Source: Bacillota bacterium
GTDB lineage: Bacteria; Bacillota; Clostridia; Christensenellales; CAG-138
NCBI GenBank assembly: GCA_023416175.1
Contig: JAEZIE010000112.1
Span: forward strand, 1 to 8,570
DNA length: 8,570 bases
Direction of reading: 5' to 3'
Positions 1 through 6,632 of the stretch are shown one piece after another (position 1 is the stretch's first letter; each line of letters starts with the position of its first letter). The notes beneath the pieces were generated by a model. It saw only the letters and a list, made by a program, of their open reading frames with translations. It had not been told where the DNA came from and did no database searches. Made by a program: the position numbers and the translations under genes.

Positions 1-10
1 GCTCTTCCTC

Positions 11-39
11 TTGCCAATACTAAAAGCTTCTAGTATACT
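11..39 (+). promoter_or_regulatory. Sigma-A-type promoter of the LacI-family gene
   Basis: TTGCCA at 11-16 (one mismatch to TTGACA) and TATACT at 34-39 (one mismatch to TATAAT) are separated by exactly 17 nt. Transcription would start near A46, giving a leader of about 65 nt before the start codon at 111. A run of seven T lies at 39-45. The -10 box overlaps the right arm of a palindrome, which is consistent with autoregulation. The assignment rests on consensus matching only. Confidence 0.6.
17..36. promoter_or_regulatory. Candidate LacI-family operator O1 (20-bp palindrome)
   Basis: The sequence ATACTAAAAGCTTCTAGTAT is an inverted repeat centred on the G26/C27 step, with nine of ten half-site positions symmetric (only A23/C30 fail). 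Even, centrally symmetric sites of this size with a central C/G step are typical of LacI-family operators. It fills much of the promoter spacer and overlaps the -10 box, so binding would block RNA polymerase. A related 14-bp core recurs at the next promoter (1174-1187). Alternatively, with the T run at 39-45, it could be a weak AT-rich terminator of an upstream gene, but the stem is only 6 bp and A/T-rich. Confidence 0.5.
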
Positions 40-110
40 TTTTTTAGCGGCGCTTGCTTCAACAGTTCAATAATTTCCCTTTGAAGCCCACCATATCAAG
101 GAGGCGGCAA

Positions 111-1124
111 ATGAAACGTTATACAAACAAAGATATCGCGAAAATGGCAGGGGTCTCCCCAGCCGCCGTTTCGATTGCCATAAACGGAAAAAAGGGCATC
201 AGCGCTGAAATGCGAGCGTCCATTCTAGACATCGTAAAAAAAACGAACTATTACCCAAACCCTAACTCTCGGCGCTTGCTATCCAACAGAACAAACAGCA
301 TTGCCATCCTGTTGCGCAACGACATCAAGCCCATTGACCAGTTGTTTCATACAGAGCTTACGGAAAGCATCTTTAATGCCTGCAATAATGAGCAGGTCAA
401 TTTGATATTCTCCACTTTGCAGCGTTATGATGGGGGCAGCATGCTGCCGCAGATTATCCGCTCACGGGATGTGGACGGCGTGCTGATCTACGGCGATATA
501 GACAGCAGCGTGCTCGAAGAAATCTCCAATTATGAGATACCCTTCGTGGTGTTGGACAGCAGTTTAAGCAGCACACCTTATCCCGCCGTACGCGTAGACT
601 ATCAATTGGCCGCATATACGGCCGCAAAATATTTGCTAGACTGCGGGCATACGGATATTGCATATATCGGCAACAGCACGATGTCCCAAAAGCATTTTAA
701 TTACGCTGTATTCAGCGGCTTTCAGAAGGCCTTAACCGAAGCGAATATTTCCTTGCCCTTAAATCGCATTCAGATCGAGGTTTATGATGAGACTTCCCTG
801 TATGCAAGCGTCCGGCAAGCCATGGAGGGCACGAACAAGCCCACCGCGCTTTTCTGTGCCACGGATGTATACGCCTGCTATTCCTTAAACTATCTTTCAG
901 CGCAGGGCTATAGTGTGCCTGAACAGGTCTCTATAATCGGCATAGACGACATTATCATTTCTCGTTTTACTACACCTTCTCTTACCACCATCCGCATCGA
1001 TAGAGGGGCCATCGGCCGCGAGGGTTACCGCTTGCTGCAAACGTGCATTGAACACGGCCAGGCCGAAGGCATCACCATCCCTTCCTGCGAGCTGATTCTT
1101 AGAAACAGCGTGAGAGCCCTATAA
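111..1124 (+). CDS. LacI-family transcriptional regulator
   Basis: This 337-residue DNA-binding regulator probably represses the downstream uptake and sugar-conversion operon until a sugar ligand binds. Residues 6-25 form the LacI helix-turn-helix (recognition segment around SPAAVS, 16-21). The hinge region around PNPNSRRLL (49-57) places Leu56 at the same number as the minor-groove leucine of E. coli LacI. Residues 63-337 form the periplasmic-binding-protein-like effector domain, with GVLIYG at 123-128 and the family hallmarks GIDD (277-280) and PSLTTIRID (289-297). The start at 111 is chosen because AAGGAGG at 98-104 precedes it by 6 nt and the protein then begins directly at the helix-turn-helix. 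An in-frame TTG at 54 lies only a few bases after the predicted transcription start and adds residues unlike the family. Length is normal and the reading frame is intact. The effector cannot be read from the sequence. Local regulation is inferred from adjacency and from the operator-like sites at 17-36 and 1174-1187. Confidence 0.95.
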   Translation: MKRYTNKDIAKMAGVSPAAVSIAINGKKGISAEMRASILDIVKKTNYYPNPNSRRLLSNRTNSIAILLRNDIKPIDQLFHTELTESIFNACNNEQVNLIFSTLQRYDGGSMLPQIIRSRDVDGVLIYGDIDSSVLEEISNYEIPFVVLDSSLSSTPYPAVRVDYQLAAYTAAKYLLDCGHTDIAYIGNSTMSQKHFNYAVFSGFQKALTEANISLPLNRIQIEVYDETSLYASVRQAMEGTNKPTALFCATDVYACYSLNYLSAQGYSVPEQVSIIGIDDIIISRFTTPSLTTIRIDRGAIGREGYRLLQTCIEHGQAEGITIPSCELILRNSVRAL

Positions 1125-1136
1125 TAAAAAAGAGCG

Positions 1137-1165
1137 TTGACAAAGTGCGATCCTCCGACTATATT
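1137..1165 (+). promoter_or_regulatory. Strong sigma-A-type promoter of the structural operon
   Basis: A perfect TTGACA at 1137-1142 and TATATT at 1160-1165 (one mismatch to consensus) are separated by 17 nt. Initiation is expected around 1171-1173, about 160 nt before the aminotransferase start. This is the only clear promoter between the regulator and the genes that follow. Such a near-consensus promoter would need a repressor to be regulated, which fits the LacI protein encoded immediately upstream. Confidence 0.7.
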
Positions 1166-1173
1166 AAAACATA

Positions 1174-1187
1174 TAAAAGCATTTAGT
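1174..1187. promoter_or_regulatory. Candidate LacI-family operator O2 at the operon start site
   Basis: TAAAAGCATTTAGT matches the core of the upstream palindrome (TAAAAGCTTCTAGT, 21-34) at 12 of 14 positions, including the central GC step. It lies at about +2 to +15 of the predicted transcript, a classic repression position. Its own symmetry is weaker than that of O1, since TAAAAG and CATTTA differ at one pair and the flanks do not pair. The region is A/T-rich, so a chance match is possible. The position is what makes it credible. Confidence 0.4.
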
Positions 1188-1334
1188 TAATTTTCTTTTG
1201 TTTTGTACTTTCCTTATTTCGATGACATCATCTATCGCTTTGACCCTTATGCTACTGATTGCTCCTTTATGATACCTAACAACATTGGTTTTGCAATAGT
1301 ACCCAAATAAAACAGAATTATGGAGGACAGAAAC
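1188..1334 (+). other. Long untranslated leader, no gene seen
   Basis: Between the predicted start site and the aminotransferase lies a leader of about 160 nt, pyrimidine-rich at its 5' end. It holds a small palindromic element, GATGACATCATC (1221-1232), and a TATGAT (1268-1273) that lacks a -35 box at acceptable spacing. I see no intrinsic terminator, no recognisable riboswitch core, no RNA gene and no convincing short reading frame with a ribosome binding site. Confidence 0.35.
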
Positions 1335-2567
1335 ATGGCAGGCGGACCCGGATCTTACATGTTTGGTGCAGAAGAAAAAAAAGAGCTTATGGATGTTATC
1401 GAAGGAGGCTATTTGTTCCGCTACGGCGTGCCGGGCGCAGATGGATTTCAACACAAGGTGGCAGACTTTGAGCAGGAACTATCCAAAACGCTCGGCTTGA
1501 AGCATGCGGTTGCCGTTTCAAGCGGTACAGGCGCGCTGCTTTGCAGCCTGAATGCACTGGGCATTGGCGCGGGCGACGAGGTTATCGTTCCCGGCTATAC
1601 GTTTATCGCTTCTATTTCTGCCATTGTTTTATGCAACGCTATTCCGGTACTGGCGGAAATCGACGAATCTCTCACGCTTGATCCAAATAAACTCGAGGCT
1701 CTGATCACCGAGCGCACAAAAGCGATTATGGCGGTGCATATGCTTGGCAATCCCTGCGATATGGATGCGATTATGCAAATAGCAAAGAAACACAATCTTT
1801 TTGTGATTGAAGATTGCTGTCAGGCCGTGGGCGCTTCCTATAAAGGGAAGTGTGTAGGCAATTATGGCGATATGGCAGCCTATTCCTTGAATTTTTTCAA
1901 AACGATCAGTTCGGGGGATGGCGGTGCTGTCGGTACCAATGACCCTATTCTCTATGAACGCGCCTTCGGGTTCCACGATCAGGGGCACAAGCCCGCACGC
2001 ATGGGCGTGGAGGTCGGTAATCGCAGTATCATCGGCATGAACCTACGCATGAACGAATTGAGTGGCGCTGTTGCCCTAGCACAGGTTAGAAAGCTGCCCC
2101 AAATGCTCGAAACCCTGCGCAGGAAAAAGAGCATTCTTAAGGGCATGCTGCAAGGGCTCCCCCATTTCACATTCCGGAAAGTCAACGACGAGCAGGGCGA
2201 ATGCGCCACGTTGATCACCCTTCTGTTCAACACACCCGAGCTGGCCAAGGCTTTCTGCGCTAAGGTAGGCAGCAATCCCATTGCCACCTCCGGCTGGCAT
2301 GTGTATAATAATATGGAACAAATCCTAAACAAAGAAACAGGCAAAGAGGACGGCTGTCCCTTCAAATGCCCCCACAATAAACAGGTTCCCGAATATAAAA
2401 AGCACATGCTTCCCCAGACCGATGCCATTTTGGATCGCGCCGTCAATATTAGCGTTGGCGTGGTAGATAAGGGCCTGGGTGCAGGCTACGGCATCAACAT
2501 CACTTCGAGCGATGAAGAGATCGAAGCGGTGGGTACAAAGCTCAGAGAAGCCATCCTTTCGCTGTAA
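1335..2567 (+). CDS. PLP-dependent sugar aminotransferase, DegT/DnrJ/EryC1/StrS family
   Basis: This 410-residue fold-type I aminotransferase should move an amino group between glutamate or glutamine and a keto sugar or inosose, in either direction, in the cytoplasm. Visible features are FGAEEKKEL and FRYG near the N-terminus, the phosphate-binding loop SSGTGA (62-67), VIVPGYTFIAS (83-93), EDCCQAVGA with Asp160 to pair with the pyridine nitrogen, and SLNFFKTISSGDGGAV with Lys189 as the Schiff-base lysine. NLRMNELSGA (236-245) follows. The N-terminal pattern resembles NtdA/KdnA-type aminotransferases as I recall them. A C-terminal GCPFKCP segment (340-346) with two cysteines is unusual against classic family members. 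The start at 1335 is preferred over the ATG at 1320 because the ribosome binding site GGAGGA (1322-1327) lies between them, 7 nt before 1335. Its stop overlaps the ribosome binding site of the next gene, so the two are probably co-translated. The family call is firm. Substrate and direction are unknown. Confidence 0.93.
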   Translation: MAGGPGSYMFGAEEKKELMDVIEGGYLFRYGVPGADGFQHKVADFEQELSKTLGLKHAVAVSSGTGALLCSLNALGIGAGDEVIVPGYTFIASISAIVLCNAIPVLAEIDESLTLDPNKLEALITERTKAIMAVHMLGNPCDMDAIMQIAKKHNLFVIEDCCQAVGASYKGKCVGNYGDMAAYSLNFFKTISSGDGGAVGTNDPILYERAFGFHDQGHKPARMGVEVGNRSIIGMNLRMNELSGAVALAQVRKLPQMLETLRRKKSILKGMLQGLPHFTFRKVNDEQGECATLITLLFNTPELAKAFCAKVGSNPIATSGWHVYNNMEQILNKETGKEDGCPFKCPHNKQVPEYKKHMLPQTDAILDRAVNISVGVVDKGLGAGYGINITSSDEEIEAVGTKLREAILSL

Positions 2568-2577
2568 GGTGACACAT

Positions 2578-3729
2578 ATGAAAATAAAAGCAGGCATTAT
2601 TGGCTTGGGCTACATTGGCGTGAGCCACATCGAGGCCCTGCGCAGAATTGGCTTTGTTGAGCTTGTGGCGGTGGCGGATGTCAACGGCTCCCTTGCAAAG
2701 AAAAGGGCTGAAGAATTTGCTATAGAAAAATGCTACGCTACGGTAGAAGAGCTGATTGCCGACCCGGAGATTATGGTTGTGCATAACTGCACGCCTACGC
2801 ACCTTCATAATGAACTAAATGAAAAAATCATCCGCGCCGGGAAGCATGTGTTTTCTGAAAAGCCACTCGCCAGAACAGCCGAAGAATCCGAAAAAATGCT
2901 GGCGCTTCTCAAGCTTTATCCGGATACGGTGACAGCGGTCAACTTCTGCTACCGCATGAACCCCCTTATTCAGGATGCAAAAAACCGGATTGCCCGGGGT
3001 GAAATCGGCAAGCCCAATCTTGTGCACGGCAGCTATTTGCAGGATTGGCTCCTTTACGACACCGATTACAATTGGCGCGTAGAGCCAGCGTATACGGGCG
3101 TTTCGCGCTGTGTCGGCGACATTGGCTCACACTGGATGGACACTGCCCAAACCCTTTTGGGAAGCAGGATCACAAAGGTTTGTGCGGATACTGTGGTGGT
3201 GCACCCGAAACGGAAGAAGCCCTTAAAGCAGGTAGAAACATTTGCTCTTAATACAGATGGCGGATATGAAGAAATCGACATTGAAACCGAGGACTACGCA
3301 GCGGTGCTGCTCAAGTTTGAAAACGGCGCGAGCGGTGTTTTCCATTGTAGTCAGGTATCGGCAGGCAGGAAATGCTTCATCGACATTGAGGTGGACGGCG
3401 CTAAATCCTCCTATCATTGGAACCATGAAACATGCGACCGGATGTGGAAGGGCAATCGTGACCAGAACAACGAGCACATTATGCGCAACCCCAATCTGAT
3501 GACGCCCGAAGCACGGCAATATAGCTACTTGGCCGCTGGTCATCCAGAGGGGTGGAACGATGCCTTTAAAAGCGGGCTGGATGCATTTTACCGCTTTATC
3601 CGCGACGGCAAAAGGCCTGGTTCAGACCCTTGCGATTTCGCCACCTTTGAAGACGGGCACTATATTATGCGGCTCACCGAAGCCATTATGCAAAGCGGCA
3701 AGGAGCAGCGTTGGATCAGCATAGAATAA
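2578..3729 (+). CDS. Gfo/Idh/MocA-family NAD(P)-dependent oxidoreductase
   Basis: This 383-residue cytoplasmic dehydrogenase would interconvert a hydroxyl and a ketone on a sugar or cyclitol. The N-terminal Rossmann fold has GLGYIG at 9-14. The family motif EKPLAR places the conserved lysine at residue 95. The C-terminal domain carries GDIGSHWMD (180-188), with Asp181 and His185 in the usual catalytic D-x3-H arrangement, plus GSYLQDWLL (151-159), NWR (165-167) and GHPEGWNDAF (321-330). These mark the subgroup often found beside sugar ABC importers. Length is normal. The start at 2578 is chosen because AAGGTGA (2566-2572) sits 5 nt upstream and the Rossmann fold begins at once; the upstream in-frame codons lie inside the preceding gene. 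It follows the aminotransferase by only 10 nt, so the ketone one enzyme makes may be the substrate of the other. Levoglucosan or inositol dehydrogenase-like activity is possible, but substrate and cofactor are not readable. Confidence 0.95.
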   Translation: MKIKAGIIGLGYIGVSHIEALRRIGFVELVAVADVNGSLAKKRAEEFAIEKCYATVEELIADPEIMVVHNCTPTHLHNELNEKIIRAGKHVFSEKPLARTAEESEKMLALLKLYPDTVTAVNFCYRMNPLIQDAKNRIARGEIGKPNLVHGSYLQDWLLYDTDYNWRVEPAYTGVSRCVGDIGSHWMDTAQTLLGSRITKVCADTVVVHPKRKKPLKQVETFALNTDGGYEEIDIETEDYAAVLLKFENGASGVFHCSQVSAGRKCFIDIEVDGAKSSYHWNHETCDRMWKGNRDQNNEHIMRNPNLMTPEARQYSYLAAGHPEGWNDAFKSGLDAFYRFIRDGKRPGSDPCDFATFEDGHYIMRLTEAIMQSGKEQRWISIE

Positions 3730-3823
3730 CGGCGCAACCCTTTCCCGCAATTTCGACCATTACGTTTGGCAGAACAGGTAATCGCCTGAAAAACCACAAT
3801 TAAATTAAGGAGGAAAACAATCA

Positions 3824-4909
3824 ATGAGAAAGACTCTCGCCATCGTTGTCCTGGTAGTGCTTTTGATCACTGCTATAGCCGGTTGCACGCAAAAGCCTGC
3901 CGCCACTGCGGGTACGCCCGGCAGTAATGCACCCGCAGCACCCGGTGCCCCTGAATCTTCAGACAAAATCATCGTTGGTCTTTCCCTCCCCACCCTGCGT
4001 GAAGCCTCCTGGCAGTTTGCCTATGACACCATGCAGGAGTACGCCGCGGCAAACGGCATCACCATGCTTGCCCAGGCCGCCGATGCCGACCAGGCCCAGC
4101 AAACCCGTCAGGTAGAGGATCTCTTGACCAAAGGCATCGATGTGCTGATCATCGGGCCGCAGGATGGCGCGGCAGCGGCCGTCATTGCGGATATGTGTAA
4201 GGAAGAAGGCGTTCCCGTAATCTGCTACGACCGCATCATTACAAACACACAAAACGTAGATTACTATGCCGCGATCAACCCCCGCAAGCTGGGTGAGCTT
4301 CAAGGGCAGTTCATCGCAGACCATGCAAAGCCCGGCGCGATCATGCTCTTTGCGGGTGCGCCCGACGATTCCAACTCCATTCACTATTTTGAAGGCGCAC
4401 TCGAAAAAATTCAGCCTAAGATTGACGACGGCACCTTGAAGGTCATTGGCGGTAATACCTTCGAACAGTGCGTAACCGAAAGCTGGCTGCCTGAAAAGGC
4501 GCAGGCGCGTGCGGAAAATATCATTGCCGGTAACCCGGATGCAACCGTAACCGCAGTTCTCTCCCCCAACGATGGCTTGGCGGGCGGTATCATTCAGGCG
4601 CTCAAATCCAACGGCGTTACCGACTATGTGATTTCCGGCCAGGATGCTGAGATTGCCGCGATCCAAAGGTTAAAGACCGGTGAGCAGTCTATGACAGTGT
4701 TCGTTTCCTCCAAGGCTAACCTCTACCGCATCGTAGACATGGCCTACAGTGTCGCCAAGGGCGAAGCGGTAGAAACAAATGGCGTGCTCAACAACGTCGC
4801 AAAGGACGTGCCCGCCATGCTGATGGAGCCGTTGGTCATGACAAAGGAAAACTGGAAATCCATCCTAGAGGAAAACGGACTGTATGATAAGGCGGTACAC
4901 GGCGAATAA
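3824..4909 (+). CDS. xylF: XylF-type sugar ABC transporter solute-binding lipoprotein
   Basis: This 361-residue extracytoplasmic receptor delivers a monosaccharide-type ligand to the ATPase and permease encoded downstream. A signal peptide with a hydrophobic core (residues 5-19) ends in the lipobox IAGC, with Cys21 as the lipidated residue, followed by an Ala/Pro/Gly-rich linker (22-42) and then a two-lobed binding-protein fold. Characteristic XylF/ChvE-group segments are ICYDRII, GELQGQFIAD, ESWLPEKA, AVLSPNDGLAGG and VISGQDAE. The lipobox fits a Gram-positive cell, where the receptor is tethered to the membrane. AAGGAGG (3807-3813) precedes the start by 10 nt. The 94-nt gap before the gene shows no convincing promoter, so it is probably transcribed from 1137-1165. 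A strong hairpin follows the gene and may set its high level relative to the transporter core. The gene symbol denotes the family: the neighbouring aminotransferase and oxidoreductase suggest a ligand other than plain xylose. Confidence 0.95.
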   Translation: MRKTLAIVVLVVLLITAIAGCTQKPAATAGTPGSNAPAAPGAPESSDKIIVGLSLPTLREASWQFAYDTMQEYAAANGITMLAQAADADQAQQTRQVEDLLTKGIDVLIIGPQDGAAAAVIADMCKEEGVPVICYDRIITNTQNVDYYAAINPRKLGELQGQFIADHAKPGAIMLFAGAPDDSNSIHYFEGALEKIQPKIDDGTLKVIGGNTFEQCVTESWLPEKAQARAENIIAGNPDATVTAVLSPNDGLAGGIIQALKSNGVTDYVISGQDAEIAAIQRLKTGEQSMTVFVSSKANLYRIVDMAYSVAKGEAVETNGVLNNVAKDVPAMLMEPLVMTKENWKSILEENGLYDKAVHGE

Positions 4910-4948
4910 GCCTCGCATCGTTCTTTGATACTCGGTTGTTTTGTTAAG

Positions 4949-5011
4949 AAAAGGCCGCTCGCACAGCAATAGGCACAGCATATGCAACTATGCGAAACGA
5001 GCGGCCTTTTT
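4949..5011 (+). terminator. Intrinsic terminator/attenuator between binding protein and ATPase genes
   Basis: AAAAGGCCGCTCG (4949-4961) pairs perfectly with CGAGCGGCCTTTT (4998-5010), a 13-bp G/C-rich stem ending in five T (5007-5011). The 36-nt loop contains its own small hairpin, GCATA (4978-4982) with TATGC (4989-4993). The A-rich left flank means it could also act on the opposite strand. No promoter fits in the 38 nt between it and the ATPase start, so the downstream genes probably depend on readthrough. This is a known way for binding-protein genes to be expressed above their transporter genes; alternatively it stabilises the 3' end of the binding-protein transcript. Confidence 0.8.
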
Positions 5012-5049
5012 CGAAAATCTACCGGTGTTTCATGCTGAAGGAGCAATAA

Positions 5050-6576
5050 ATGAGCAATTACATTCTTCAAATGAAGGACATCACAAAGGATTTTTCCGGC
5101 GTGCGCGCGCTCAACAAGGTCAGCTTCAATGTAAAAGCAGGCGAGATCCATGGGCTTATAGGTGAAAATGGCGCGGGGAAATCCACGCTCATGAAAATAC
5201 TAAGCGGCGTATATGGGGTCAATGAGTACCAAGGCGAGATCATCCTAAACAGCAAGCCCTGCTCTTTTAAAAATGTACGCGACAGCGAGGCAGAGGGCAT
5301 AGCCATCGTTTATCAGGAGCTTGCTATGGTGGGCTGCCTGAGCGCGCACGAAAACCTATTTTTGGGCCATAATATCGAGCTTGGCTTGTCTATTGATTGG
5401 GACCAGCAATATCTTGAAGCGCAAAAGGCATTTAATAGGGTTGGCCTAAATACCTCCCTCGATGCTCTGGTGGAAACGCTGAGCATCGGACAGCAGCAGC
5501 TTTTAGAGATCGCAAAAGCGCTGATTCGCAATGTAAAGCTATTGATCCTGGATGAGCCGACAGCGGCGTTGACAAACGAAGAAACCTCCGCCCTTTTCAA
5601 TATCTTGCATGAGCTGAAAAATGAAGGCATTACAATCATATTTATTTCGCACAAGCTAAATGAGATTTTAGGCATCTGCGATCATATCACCGTGCTGCGG
5701 GACGGCAAAACCATAAAGACCATCGAAGCGAAGGATGCCAGCGAGCAGGAAATCATACGAATGATGGTCGATCGCGAAATGACGCAGCGCTATCCGGAAA
5801 AAACCAACATGGTAACCGATGAGGTGATTTTTGAAATAAAAAACTGGACGGTTTATAACCAGCAATACATAGACCGTAAGGTTGTTGACAACGCGTCCCT
5901 TTTCGTTCGCAAGGGAGAAATCGTGGGGATATCCGGGCTCATGGGTTCGGGCCGTACAGAGCTCGCCACAAGCGTATTTGGCAGGATTTACGGCGCTAAC
6001 ATATCCGGTGAGCTTATATTAAATGGTGCGCCCATTGTGCTTAAAACACCGCATCAGGCCTTGAAGGCTGGCATCTGTTATCTAACGGAAGATCGCAAGG
6101 AAAAGGGCTTGGTTACCATATTTGATATTAAAACAAACGTATCCATGTCCAACCTGGATAAAATAATGGGCCGCAACGGTTTAATCAACGAAAACGAGGA
6201 AACCAGGATTGCGGAAGCGTATAAGGACTCCTTGCGCATCAAAACCCCGCACGTGGATCAAATCCTTGCAAATCTATCCGGTGGAAACCAGCAAAAGGTG
6301 ATCCTGGCAAAATCGCTCAACACCAACCCAAAGGTGCTGATCGTCGATGAACCTACGCGCGGCATCGATGTGGGCGCGAAATATGAAATCTATAACATAT
6401 TAAACGATGTTGCTTCAGAGGGTGCGGCAGTCATTGTTATTTCATCCGAAATGCCCGAATTAATGGGAATTTGTGACCGTATATATGTTATGCATGAAGG
6501 GCGGATAAAGGGCGTCTTTAACCGAGATGAGGCAACGCAGGAGGCGATCATGACTCTGGCGCTAAGCCATGCATAG
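5050..6576 (+). CDS. xylG: XylG-type sugar ABC transporter ATP-binding protein, tandem ATPase
   Basis: This 508-residue cytoplasmic ATPase energises sugar import and carries two nucleotide-binding domains in one chain, the usual design for the ribose/xylose/galactose importer family. Domain 1 has Walker A GENGAGKST (38-46), Q-loop Gln89, a degenerate signature LSIGQQQ (144-150), Walker B LLILDEP (164-170) and the switch histidine His201. Domain 2 has the family-typical altered Walker A GLMGSGRTE (296-304), a full signature LSGGNQQK (409-416), Walker B VLIVDEP (429-435), and SSE (465-467) where the switch histidine would be, so one ATP site is probably weak. The segments NEYQGEI (58-64) and VRDSEAEGIAIVYQEL match XylG more closely than RbsA. 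AAGGAG (5038-5043) lies 6 nt before the start. It sits behind a strong terminator-like hairpin and 56 nt ahead of the permease. Family assignment is firm; the transported sugar is not. Confidence 0.97.
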   Translation: MSNYILQMKDITKDFSGVRALNKVSFNVKAGEIHGLIGENGAGKSTLMKILSGVYGVNEYQGEIILNSKPCSFKNVRDSEAEGIAIVYQELAMVGCLSAHENLFLGHNIELGLSIDWDQQYLEAQKAFNRVGLNTSLDALVETLSIGQQQLLEIAKALIRNVKLLILDEPTAALTNEETSALFNILHELKNEGITIIFISHKLNEILGICDHITVLRDGKTIKTIEAKDASEQEIIRMMVDREMTQRYPEKTNMVTDEVIFEIKNWTVYNQQYIDRKVVDNASLFVRKGEIVGISGLMGSGRTELATSVFGRIYGANISGELILNGAPIVLKTPHQALKAGICYLTEDRKEKGLVTIFDIKTNVSMSNLDKIMGRNGLINENEETRIAEAYKDSLRIKTPHVDQILANLSGGNQQKVILAKSLNTNPKVLIVDEPTRGIDVGAKYEIYNILNDVASEGAAVIVISSEMPELMGICDRIYVMHEGRIKGVFNRDEATQEAIMTLALSHA

Positions 6577-6632
6577 TTAATAACAAAAGGTCTCACTTAT
6601 TTTAGAATTCCCAATTTTATACGGAGGAAACG

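Noticed and set aside
17..45. Intrinsic terminator of an upstream gene (6-bp stem plus T run)
   Set aside because: The stem is short and A/T-rich, and the same bases form a well-spaced promoter with a centrally symmetric palindrome, which explains them better.
54..110. Upstream TTG start giving a 19-residue longer regulator
   Set aside because: AAGGAGG at 98-104 is placed for the ATG at 111, the helix-turn-helix begins right there, and the TTG lies only about 8 nt after the predicted transcription start.
1240..1273. Second promoter in the leader (TTGACC 1240-1245 with TATGAT 1268-1273)
   Set aside because: The 22-nt spacing is too long and there is no extended -10 TG.
1320..1334. ATG at 1320 as the aminotransferase start
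   Set aside because: The ribosome binding site GGAGGA (1322-1327) lies inside the extra codons and fits the ATG at 1335.
3730..3823. Separate promoter for the binding-protein gene (TTGGCA at 3766-3771)
   Set aside because: No -10-like hexamer occurs at 16-18 nt; the nearest A/T-rich hexamer (TAAATT, 3801-3806) is 29 nt away.
3959..4666. Long antisense open frame (235 codons) opposite the binding-protein gene
   Set aside because: It is a mirror of a clearly real gene, has no recognisable domain or ribosome binding site, and arises from the codon bias of the plus-strand gene.
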